Shown here: positions 54,506-62,832 of the stretch, in pieces
Layout of the letters: the number at the start of each line of letters is the position of its first letter
Numbering within the stretch: position 1 is the first letter of the stretch
DNA from: UBA3537 sp045561735
GTDB lineage: Bacteria > Bacteroidota > Bacteroidia > Flavobacteriales > Flavobacteriaceae
Length of the DNA: 64,000 bases
NCBI GenBank assembly: GCA_045561735.1
Contig: JBJKXC010000022.1
Location: 1-64,000, forward strand
Direction: 5' to 3'
Translations under genes and position numbers: made by a program
The notes under the pieces: generated by a model
Seen by the model: only the letters and a program-made list of their open reading frames with translations
Told to the model about the DNA's origin: nothing
Databases searched by the model: none

Positions 54506-56179
54506 TTATCCCGTAAAGTAACACAAAATTCCAATAACAAGAAAAACCAAAAGAACTGAGAGCACCACATCAATGGTGTCATAACTGTCTTTATGGGCTT
54601 GTTTTTGTTCGTCAGTAAGCGTCCCAAAAGACAAGCCAACAATGGTTTTGTAATCTGGTGCTGTGGTCAATAAACTTGTAGATACACATAAAATGACAGA
54701 GAAAACAAACATAAAAATAGCCATATGAGCAAAGTTAATGGTTGCAAAGTCATACAAGGCGTGAGTAACCCCTTCGCCTGAAGTAATTTTTGGTTGAAAA
54801 TATATCTCTGACCCTAGACGTATAACCAACAGAACAAATCCTGCCAATAATGTTGTAATTGCCGCTGTGGAGTTGACGCGTTTCCAAACAATACCCAACA
54901 AAAAAACAGCGGTTACAGGCGGTGCAATATAGGACTGGACATTTTGTAGATATTGATACATAACTCCACCGCCTATTTTCTGCATTATAGGAATCCAAAT
55001 AATACCTAAAACTACAATAAATCCTGTGGCTATTTTACCTATTTTGAGTAATGATTTTTCGGACTTATTGGGATGAAGTTTTTTGTATATATCAATGGTA
55101 AAGATGGTAGAGCATGAATTGAATACAGAGGCTAAAGAACTCATTAGTGCTGCCATCAACCCGCCTGCGACCAAGCCTTTCAATCCGACTGGCAAGAGTG
55201 TTTTGACAAGCATTGGAAAGGCGCGGTCCGCTTTTTCAACAGAAAAAACCTCAGGGTTTTGTATGGACAATGCAAAAGCAATGATACCAGGCACTAAGAA
55301 AATTAAAATGGGTAATAACTTTAAATAGGCACCAAAAATAGCGCCGCGTCTTCCAATCTTTATGTTATTAGCGGCCAAAGTACGCTGCACAATGTATTGA
55401 TCTGTACACCAATACCAAATTCCAACAATGGTGCCCCCTATAAGCAACCCTGTCCATGGAAACTGCGGATCCGACATAGGACGCCACATATTAAAATGGT
55501 CTGGACTGACGGCTGTAACCGTTTCTCGCAACTGAGACCAACCCCCCACTTCTTGCAACCCCAAATAAGTGATGATAACCGAGCCTAAAATCAAAACAAC
55601 GGTTTGAAGTGTTTCGGTATATATAACCGCTTTCATACCCCCAATGACCGTGTAAATACCTGTAAAAATTACAATACCAATGGCTCCATACCAAAATGGA
55701 ATGGCTAGTAATTCAGACACTACAATACCACCGGCATATATGGTCACAGAAACCTTTGTGAGTACGTAGGCAACCAAAGAGAAAACAGATAAAAACCAGC
55801 GCGAGCGGCTGTCGAATCTTTTTTCTAAAAATTCTGGCATTGTAAAGGCGCCACTTCTTATGTAAAATGGTAGAAACAACCAGCCTAACAATAAAACAAT
55901 CCAGGCGTGAAGCTCGTAATGAGCCATAGGGGTTCCAGATTCAAATCCAGTCCCTGCAAGACCAACGACGTGTTCTGATCCTATGTTAGACGCAAAAATA
56001 GAGGCTCCTATAACAAACCATCCCACATTCCTGCCAGCTAAAAAGTAATCTTCAGTATTGTTGTTTTTTTGAATAACAACCCATACCGCAACAGCGACCA
56101 ATGCTAAAAAATAAATGGCGAGGACAATCCAGTCAAAACCTTCTAAAACAGAAGTAGCTGCTACAAGTAATTGGTTCAT
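54506..56179 (-). CDS. Sodium:solute (SSS/SGLT-type) symporter, probably for xylose
   Basis: The product has 557 residues with about 14 membrane segments. NTEDYFLAGRNVGWFVIGASIFASNIGSEH is the SSS signature near TM2, and GLAGTGFESG, GTIVGIWYWCTDQYIVQRTLAA and SSLASVFNSCSTIFTIDIYKKL are typical of the SGLT branch. It would import a sugar with sodium. It follows xylA by 27 nt, so xylose is the likely substrate. Family certain; substrate inferred from context only. Confidence 0.9.
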   Translation of the reverse strand: MNQLLVAATSVLEGFDWIVLAIYFLALVAVAVWVVIQKNNNTEDYFLAGRNVGWFVIGASIFASNIGSEHVVGLAGTGFESGTPMAHYELHAWIVLLLGWLFLPFYIRSGAFTMPEFLEKRFDSRSRWFLSVFSLVAYVLTKVSVTIYAGGIVVSELLAIPFWYGAIGIVIFTGIYTVIGGMKAVIYTETLQTVVLILGSVIITYLGLQEVGGWSQLRETVTAVSPDHFNMWRPMSDPQFPWTGLLIGGTIVGIWYWCTDQYIVQRTLAANNIKIGRRGAIFGAYLKLLPILIFLVPGIIAFALSIQNPEVFSVEKADRAFPMLVKTLLPVGLKGLVAGGLMAALMSSLASVFNSCSTIFTIDIYKKLHPNKSEKSLLKIGKIATGFIVVLGIIWIPIMQKIGGGVMYQYLQNVQSYIAPPVTAVFLLGIVWKRVNSTAAITTLLAGFVLLVIRLGSEIYFQPKITSGEGVTHALYDFATINFAHMAIFMFVFSVILCVSTSLLTTAPDYKTIVGLSFGTLTDEQKQAHKDSYDTIDVVLSVLLVFLVIGILCYFTG

Positions 56180-56206
56180 AAAAAATATATTTTGGTTGGT
56201 TTATTT

Positions 56207-57532
56207 CTAGATATATTGATTAATGATATTTTCAAATAATTCTTGTTTTCCACTTTGCGCATCTAATTCCCCATTTTCAAGGGCAATTTGATACAAATCT
56301 TGTAGTTGTAAAGTACCGGATTCAAACGCCGCACCCTTACCTGAATCAAACGATGCATAACGCTGTTCTCGTAATTTTTTGTAGGGAGAAGATGTCATTA
56401 TTTTGTCGGCCGTAATTAGGGCACGTGCAAAAGTATCGGCACCACCAATGTGAGCTAAAAATACGTCTTCTAAATCCGTGGAGTTTCTTCTAATTTTAGC
56501 ATCAAAATTAATACCTCCGCCTTGCAAGCCTCCAGCTTGAAGAAAAACCAACATGGCCTCAGTGGTTTCCTGTATGTTGTTGGGGAATTGATCGGTATCC
56601 CATCCGTTTTGATAATCACCCCTATTGGCATCAATACTGCCCAACATATTGGCTTTAGCTGCTACAGCCAATTCATGCTGCATTGTGTGTTGTGCCAAGG
56701 TGGCGTGATTGACTTCAATGTTTAATTTAAAGTCTTTATCTAAACCATATTCTTTTAAGAATCCAATGGCAGTGGCCGAATCAAAATCGTACTGATGTTT
56801 CATGGGCTCCATCGGTTTTGGCTCAATGAAAAAGGTGCCTTTAAAGCCTTGCGCTCTGGCGTAATCCCTTGCCATGGTTAAAAATTGTCCCATATGATCA
56901 AGTTCACGTCCCATGTCAGTGTTTAAAAGAGACATATAACCTTCGCGTCCGCCCCAAAATACATAGTTTTCTCCGTTGAGCGCCATGGTCGCATCCAGGG
57001 CCAATTTCACCTGTGCGCCGGCACGTGCCACAATATCAAAATTTGGATTGGTAGCGGCACCATTCATAAAGCGTGGATTTGAAAAACAGTTGGAGGTACC
57101 CCATAAAAGTTTAACGCCAGAATCCTTTTGTTTTTGCTTTAAATAATCAACAATTGCAGAAAGACGTTCTTCTGAAGCAGCTAAAGTTGGTGCTTCAGCA
57201 ATCAAATCATAGTCGTGAAAGCAAAAATAATCGAAGCCCATTTTGGTGATAAACTCAAAGGCAGCATCGGCTTTATCCTTAGCAGCTTGAATGGGGTCTG
57301 AAGATTGATCCCAAGGGAAATTTTGAGTCCCAGGACCGAAAGGATCAGAACCTTGACCACAGAAAGTGTGCCAATACGCAATGGCAAATTTAAAATGCTC
57401 ACGCATGGTTTTACCGGCCACTATATGTGCAGGGTCATAATATTTAAATGCCAGTGGGTTGTCCGAATCTTTGCCTTCAAATTGAATGGCATCAATACCC
57501 TTGTAGTATTCTTTATTTCCTGTAAGTATCAT
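56207..57532 (-). CDS. xylA: Xylose isomerase
   Basis: The product has 441 residues, standard for the class II enzyme. The active-site FCFHDYD holds His106 and Asp109. NYVFWGGREGYMSLLNTD, KGTFFIEPKPMEPMKHQYD, NIEVNHATLAQHTM and GSIDANRGDYQNGWDTDQFP provide the metal-binding Glu, His and Asp residues. It converts D-xylose to D-xylulose. It lies 3 nt after xylB in one operon with the symporter and is ordinary in every respect. Confidence 0.97.
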   Translation of the reverse strand: MILTGNKEYYKGIDAIQFEGKDSDNPLAFKYYDPAHIVAGKTMREHFKFAIAYWHTFCGQGSDPFGPGTQNFPWDQSSDPIQAAKDKADAAFEFITKMGFDYFCFHDYDLIAEAPTLAASEERLSAIVDYLKQKQKDSGVKLLWGTSNCFSNPRFMNGAATNPNFDIVARAGAQVKLALDATMALNGENYVFWGGREGYMSLLNTDMGRELDHMGQFLTMARDYARAQGFKGTFFIEPKPMEPMKHQYDFDSATAIGFLKEYGLDKDFKLNIEVNHATLAQHTMQHELAVAAKANMLGSIDANRGDYQNGWDTDQFPNNIQETTEAMLVFLQAGGLQGGGINFDAKIRRNSTDLEDVFLAHIGGADTFARALITADKIMTSSPYKKLREQRYASFDSGKGAAFESGTLQLQDLYQIALENGELDAQSGKQELFENIINQYI

Positions 57533-57535
57533 TAT

Positions 57536-59026
57536 TTAATTTTTAATTTGTTTTTCTAATTCTGTTTTCCAGTTCTGGTAAGCTTCAAGATACGGGGTCT
57601 TATTTTCGATAGGTTTAAACGTCATCACGTGGTCATTATTTGTTATGTTTTGTCCAAAGCGTTCAAAATCTCTATCGGTCAATCCTGCAGCTCTGGCAGC
57701 GCCTATAGCGCCAGTGGTATTGTAAATTTCAATCTCATAACCAATCAGAGTTGCTAAAGTTTTAGCAAAAATCTCAGATCTGAAAAGATTGTCATTACCC
57801 GCCCGAATGACCTTAATGGCTGCATTGTCATTTTTTAGGATTTCCATCCCATAAACAAATGAAAATGCAATGCCTTCTAGAGCAGCTCTGTATAGATGGG
57901 CTTTAGAATGCTGATTTAAATTGATATTGCAAAATTGCGTGCCAATATTGGTGTTGTCCAACATGCGTTCGGCACCATTACCAAATGGTAAAATTACCAA
58001 ACCTTCAGAGCCAATAGGAATTTTGGAAGCTTTTCGATTCATGGTTTCATAAGATTCCGTAGAACTTTGATTGCGCAACCAGCGGTACATGATTCCAGCC
58101 CCATTAATGCACAATAGTTTTCCAATGGTTGGTTTTTTAGCCGAATAATTCACATGGGCAAAATGGTTGATACGACTCGATTCCTTAGAATTTTTACTAT
58201 TGGTCAACGCATATATAACTCCTGAGGTTCCACCAGTGGCAGCAACTTCTCCACTATTGAATACGTTCAGTGAAAGAGCGTTATTCGGCTGGTCGCCTGC
58301 GCGGTAAGTAATGGGAATGCCTTCAGGTAGTCCAGTTTCTTCTGCTGCTTGTTTTGAGATGTAAGCTTGAGGTGTAAAATTTTCTACAATATCAGGTACC
58401 AAATCATGAGAAAATTCAAAATAATCCAGCAACCAACTGGCTACGGAATCCGATTCATAATCCCAAAAAATACCTTCTGACAAGCCGTTGTTTGTAGTTG
58501 AAATGGTTCCTGTTAATTTTAGAGCTATAAAATCTCCAGGTAGCATGAACTTATGGATTTTTTTATACAACTCAGGTTCATTGTCTTTGACCCATTTGAG
58601 CTTGGAGGCCGTAAAATTGGCGGGAGAATTTAAAAGGGAAGACACACAGCGTTCTTTGGTTAAATCTTTAAAGGCTTGTTTACCAATATCCACAGCTCGA
58701 CTGTCGCACCAAATGATGGAATTTCTTAGCGGTTCGCCATTGTTATCGACAACAACCAAACCGTGCATCTGGTAAGAAACACCAACGGCTTCAATGTTTG
58801 AAGGATCGATTTTTGATTCTTGTAGAATGCGTTTGGTGCCTTGACATACAAATTTCCACCAATTGTTAGGGTCTTGTTCCGCCCAATCGCTTTGCTCAGA
58901 AAGAATGGACATTTCGTGTTTGGGCTCGTGAAGGCTCAAAATATTTTCACCTGTAAACGCGTCAACTAAAGCCACTTTAACGGAAGAACTTCCCAAATCA
59001 AATCCTATATAATATTTTGTGTGCAT
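57536..59026 (-). CDS. xylB: Xylulokinase
   Basis: The product has 496 residues of the FGGY kinase family. The phosphate loop is FDLGSSSVKVALVD at 9-22. YQMHGLVVVD and LRNSIIWCDSRA are substrate-side motifs, Asp245 in YRAGDQPNN is the probable catalytic base, and GGTSGVIYAL and LEGIAFSF complete the ATPase fold. It phosphorylates D-xylulose for the pentose phosphate pathway. A 143-nt gap separates it from the GH43 gene upstream, where a second promoter could lie, though no clear box was seen. Confidence 0.96.
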   Translation of the reverse strand: MHTKYYIGFDLGSSSVKVALVDAFTGENILSLHEPKHEMSILSEQSDWAEQDPNNWWKFVCQGTKRILQESKIDPSNIEAVGVSYQMHGLVVVDNNGEPLRNSIIWCDSRAVDIGKQAFKDLTKERCVSSLLNSPANFTASKLKWVKDNEPELYKKIHKFMLPGDFIALKLTGTISTTNNGLSEGIFWDYESDSVASWLLDYFEFSHDLVPDIVENFTPQAYISKQAAEETGLPEGIPITYRAGDQPNNALSLNVFNSGEVAATGGTSGVIYALTNSKNSKESSRINHFAHVNYSAKKPTIGKLLCINGAGIMYRWLRNQSSTESYETMNRKASKIPIGSEGLVILPFGNGAERMLDNTNIGTQFCNINLNQHSKAHLYRAALEGIAFSFVYGMEILKNDNAAIKVIRAGNDNLFRSEIFAKTLATLIGYEIEIYNTTGAIGAARAAGLTDRDFERFGQNITNNDHVMTFKPIENKTPYLEAYQNWKTELEKQIKN

Positions 59027-59169
59027 AAATTGGTATTAGATGGAGTTAAAAAATATTTTAAATATAGTTCGAAAGTTGATAAATATGAAGCAATTACTAA
59101 TATAATTGAAGCCAAAATAAATCCACCAATATAAGCTTAAATTATAAAAACTAAAAATGACGGTTTAAA

Positions 59170-60201
59170 TTAATAAGGATCTAAAGTTACAATGGAGCCA
59201 TCCTCGCGGTATTCTATTTCGGCTAACTTTACAGATCTTAAATGTGTGACGCCCTTTGATAGCGAAGAATCGTGGTAAAATAAATAGGTTTTCCCTTCAA
59301 TCTCACAAACAGAATGGTGGGAAGTCCAACCCACAACGGGGTTAAGAATTCGGCCTGTATAGGTGAACGGCCCATAGGGACTATCTCCGATTGCATAACA
59401 TATAAAATGGGTGTCTCCAGTGGAGTATGAAAAATAATATTTTCCATTGTGTTTGTGTAACCATGCAGCTTCAAAAAAGCGGCGGTCATTATCTCCTGAG
59501 AGTAGAAGATTTCCGTTTTTATCAAGAATTTCTAATGCCTTAGGGGTTTCGTCAAACTCCAATAAATCATCTGTCATTTTAGCAACCAATGGCAACAAAG
59601 CTGGTTCATCATCTGCTGGAAGGAATGCGGTAGGGCTTTCTGGTTGATCGGCATTAAAAACACCTGTTCTCCAGCGTTGTAATTGGCCACCCCAAAGGCC
59701 TCCAAAATACATATAATAGGCACCGTCATCATCTTTAAAAACGGCGGGGTCTATAGAAAAACTGCCCTTTATCGCCTTTGGCTCTGCTTTGAATGGGCCT
59801 GTTGGAGAGTCGCTAATAGCTACACCAATTCGAAAAACACCTTCATAATCCTTAGCTGGAAAGAAAAGATAAAATTTTCCATCTTTTTCATTGGCATCAG
59901 GCGCCCACATTTGCTGTTGTGCCCAAGGTACATCATCCACATGCAAGGCCACACCATTGTCTACTGCTTTACTGTCAATGCTATCCATGGAAATGACATG
60001 GTAATCCTCCATAGCAAAATGGCTGCCAAGGTCATCAAAAGCTTCACCTGCATCAATATCATGAGATGGATATATATATATTTTTCCATTGAAATAATGG
60101 GCAGATGGGTCCGCGGTATAAATATGAGTTACCAAAGGGGCAGACAGCGCTTTTTTATTTAATGCATCAAAATCTATGTGGTCAATATTATCCTCAGGCA
60201 T
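59170..60201 (-). CDS. GH43 beta-xylosidase/arabinofuranosidase-like, cytoplasmic
   Basis: The product has 343 residues, a five-bladed beta-propeller of family 43. The catalytic base is Asp31 in YTADPSAHYFNGKIYIY, the pKa-modulating residue Asp151 is in FSIDPAVFKDDDGAYYMYFGG, and the acid Glu244 is in FFEAAWLHKHNGKYYFSYS. There is no signal peptide, so it should work in the cytoplasm on imported xylo-oligosaccharides. This fits the adjacent GPH symporter gene 5 nt upstream. Family sure; xylosidase versus arabinofuranosidase not resolved. Confidence 0.92.
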   Translation of the reverse strand: MPEDNIDHIDFDALNKKALSAPLVTHIYTADPSAHYFNGKIYIYPSHDIDAGEAFDDLGSHFAMEDYHVISMDSIDSKAVDNGVALHVDDVPWAQQQMWAPDANEKDGKFYLFFPAKDYEGVFRIGVAISDSPTGPFKAEPKAIKGSFSIDPAVFKDDDGAYYMYFGGLWGGQLQRWRTGVFNADQPESPTAFLPADDEPALLPLVAKMTDDLLEFDETPKALEILDKNGNLLLSGDNDRRFFEAAWLHKHNGKYYFSYSTGDTHFICYAIGDSPYGPFTYTGRILNPVVGWTSHHSVCEIEGKTYLFYHDSSLSKGVTHLRSVKLAEIEYREDGSIVTLDPY

Positions 60202-60206
60202 GGTTG

Positions 60207-61646
60207 TTAGTTGTTTCGTCTTTGTTTTAATTCCAATTCTATTTGCGTTTCCATGTCTTTGTTAATTTCATAGAAAAATAACAAGCCTACCCCTAACAAA
60301 AATGGAATGGCAGGAAAAATACTCACCAATAATTTTGTACCAAGAATGGCTTCGGATGCTTGGCCGGAGACACTGTTGGCATCGTAGCCATAGTAATCCA
60401 AAATTTTAGTGACCAAAGAACTCCCTATGGTGAGGCCCAGTTTTAAACCGACCATCATGGCCGAAAATATGATCGCAGTTGCTCTGCGGTTGTTTTTCCA
60501 TTCGGAATAATCCGCCACATCAGCAATCATGGCCCACAACAACGGAATGGTGATTCCATAGAAAAACCCATGTAATATTTGAGATCCAAAAATTAGCTCA
60601 ATAGAGGTCGGTTTAAAAAAGTTAAACAGTATGATAAACAATGTCGAAATGAATAAAAACAAACCGAAAACATTGCGTTTTCCATATTTATCAGCCAAGG
60701 CCTTAGACAACCCAATCCCGATTATCATAAATATAATACCCCCCGCATTGAACAAACCAAAGCCAGCAGATACTGGGTCGTTCCCAAAGAAGTTAATTCC
60801 AATACTAGATAAAAATTCTAACACAGGATTTATGAAGCTTGTCAATCTTGAAGCATCTATAAAGTTTTCAAAATAATACACATAACTACCACCTTTCATG
60901 GCCAAAGACACAAAAGTTAAGGTAGTTAAACTCAACATTATAATCCAAGGTTTATTTTTTACCAAGTCTGTTAAATCCTCCGCAACTGTAGACTTTTGTT
61001 CTTCAGTTGGAACCACACGTTCACGTGTAGTGAAAAAAGTAATCAATAACATAACGGTTCCAATGATGGCCAACCAAGTCATTACAATTTCGATTCCAAC
61101 GGCTTTGTCGCCTTCTCCAGCGTAGATTATAATTGGCAACATGAAAACTTGTACAAAAAATTGGGCAAACATCACCGCCACAAAGCGGTAAGATGAAATG
61201 CTGTTGCGTTCTTTCATACTACCGGTAATGACCCCACTGAGCGCAGAATATGGCAAGTTACTTGCAGCGTACAGTAAAAGCAGTAAAGTGTAGGTAATAA
61301 CTGCGTAAATCACCTTGCCTCTGTAACTAAAATCTGGGGTGCTAAAGGCTAGCACTGAAACAATACCCAATGGCACGGCTGTCCAAAGAATCCAAGGCCG
61401 AAATTTACCCCATTTAGAATTTGTACGGTCAGCGATAGCACCTACTATAGGATTGAATCCAAAAGCGGCGACGGTTCCTACTATAAACATAATGGCCGTT
61501 GCATCATTGGCATCTAACTTGTAGATATCCGTGTAAAAATAGGCCAAGTAGGTCATCAAGGTTTGAAATACCAAATTGGCGGCCAAGTCCCCTAGACTGT
61601 AACCAATTTTTTCAATAATGGATAATTTTTCGGAAGTTGATTTCAT
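60207..61646 (-). CDS. GPH-family sugar:cation symporter (xylo-oligosaccharide-type)
   Basis: The product has 479 residues with 12 membrane segments. KIGYSLGDLAANLVFQ, NPIVGAIADRTNSKWGKFRPWILW and ALSGVITGSMKERNSISSYR are signatures of the glycoside-pentoside-hexuronide family, and MIADVADYSEWKNNRRATAI lies near the end. Position between GH10 and a cytoplasmic GH43 indicates uptake of xylose oligomers, as for XynP-type carriers. It follows GH10 by 18 nt. Substrate inferred. Confidence 0.93.
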   Translation of the reverse strand: MKSTSEKLSIIEKIGYSLGDLAANLVFQTLMTYLAYFYTDIYKLDANDATAIMFIVGTVAAFGFNPIVGAIADRTNSKWGKFRPWILWTAVPLGIVSVLAFSTPDFSYRGKVIYAVITYTLLLLLYAASNLPYSALSGVITGSMKERNSISSYRFVAVMFAQFFVQVFMLPIIIYAGEGDKAVGIEIVMTWLAIIGTVMLLITFFTTRERVVPTEEQKSTVAEDLTDLVKNKPWIIMLSLTTLTFVSLAMKGGSYVYYFENFIDASRLTSFINPVLEFLSSIGINFFGNDPVSAGFGLFNAGGIIFMIIGIGLSKALADKYGKRNVFGLFLFISTLFIILFNFFKPTSIELIFGSQILHGFFYGITIPLLWAMIADVADYSEWKNNRRATAIIFSAMMVGLKLGLTIGSSLVTKILDYYGYDANSVSGQASEAILGTKLLVSIFPAIPFLLGVGLLFFYEINKDMETQIELELKQRRNN

Positions 61647-61664
61647 AGGAAAATTTTTAATGGT

Positions 61665-62813
61665 TTATGGCTTTGTATTAACGCCTAGGAGACGCTCATA
61701 GGCCACTTTAGGTTGGTAGTCTCTATCAAATAAAAGCGGATAGTTGGTGCGCCCTTTTATGGGCCAATCGTTAAGCCAAGAATGTTTGTCCATTACGCCC
61801 CAAAGGGTAACCCTATTTATTTTATCACTGTGTTTGACAAAAAGATTAAAAATATCTTGGTAACGCTTTGCTAACTTTTCTTGAACGGCATCTGGCAATC
61901 CATTCGGGTATGGATTCATTTTTGGATCGCCTTCAAACTTTGAGAAATTTTGAGTCACTTCGGCACCAACCATTTCCCAAGGATTGGGAAGCACAGAAAT
62001 GTCAAGCTCTGTAAAAGAGACGGAAACACCTTCAGCATGTATATCCAAAATAATTTGTTCTATTTCTTCTAAGCTTGGTGATTTTAAATCCCAATGGGCT
62101 TGCACCCCGACCCCGTTAATCTTGGTGCCATTGGATTTGAAGTTTTTAACCATTTTAAGAACAGCGGCTCTCTTTTCAGGTTTGTAAAGATTGTAATCAT
62201 TGTAGATTAAATCGGCATCTGGATCTGCTTTCTCTGTTATTCTAAAAACCTCTTCAATGTAATTTTCACCCATGTTTTTATAAAAAACTGACGCTCTCAA
62301 ACTACCATCCTCTTCAAAAGCCTCATTAACCACGTCCCAAGCATCAATTTTTCCTTTATAGCGAGACACCAGTCTATTGATATGGTTATCAACATGTTTT
62401 CTTGCTTCAGCACTGTTGTCGATGTTTTGCATAAAATCTGCGAGCTGAGCATGCCAAACCAAAGCGTGTCCAACAATGTACATGTTATTTTTAAGGCCCA
62501 TTTCAACATACTTATCTGCTGCTTTAAAATTGAACTTGTTAGGCTTAGGCTGAATAAACATCCATTTTAAAGAGTTCTCAGGTGTGATTGTATTGAATTC
62601 ACTATTTACAATTGTAGCGGATTTTGGATCCAAACCTAAAATAGTATTTTCGTTAATGGCCGCCCCTAAATAAAATAAATCTTTAAAATGCGCCCCTAAT
62701 GACAACTTATTGGAAGGTTCAGAAACAAGTTTATTGGCACAACCGATAAAACAAATTAGACCACAGATAAATATTATAAAGATTGGTTTATTTAAATTTT
62801 TCATCGTTTTCAT
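61665..62813 (-). CDS. GH10 endo-1,4-beta-xylanase lipoprotein
   Basis: The product has 382 residues with a lipobox (ICFIGC, Cys25), so it should be anchored to a membrane, probably the outer membrane. WDVVNEAF holds the acid/base Glu164 and SFTELDIS the nucleophile Glu269. GHALVWHAQ and NDYNLYKPEKR are conserved. It would cut xylan into oligomers for the GPH carrier encoded downstream. It differs from the first GH10 in its anchor and in sequence, so the two are not a recent duplicate. An ATG at 62804 is an equally possible start. Confidence 0.94.
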   Translation of the reverse strand: MKTMKNLNKPIFIIFICGLICFIGCANKLVSEPSNKLSLGAHFKDLFYLGAAINENTILGLDPKSATIVNSEFNTITPENSLKWMFIQPKPNKFNFKAADKYVEMGLKNNMYIVGHALVWHAQLADFMQNIDNSAEARKHVDNHINRLVSRYKGKIDAWDVVNEAFEEDGSLRASVFYKNMGENYIEEVFRITEKADPDADLIYNDYNLYKPEKRAAVLKMVKNFKSNGTKINGVGVQAHWDLKSPSLEEIEQIILDIHAEGVSVSFTELDISVLPNPWEMVGAEVTQNFSKFEGDPKMNPYPNGLPDAVQEKLAKRYQDIFNLFVKHSDKINRVTLWGVMDKHSWLNDWPIKGRTNYPLLFDRDYQPKVAYERLLGVNTKP

Positions 62814-62832
62814 TTTTTGAATATTCTAAAAA

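Noticed and set aside
59027..59169. Promoter between the GH43 gene and xylB
   Set aside because: The 143-nt gap is AT-rich, but no TAnnTTTG box in the right strand and position was found.
59683..60162. A 159-codon open frame on the plus strand opposite the GH43 gene
   Set aside because: It is antisense to a GH43 with all catalytic residues and has no signal, motif or separate ribosome-binding context.
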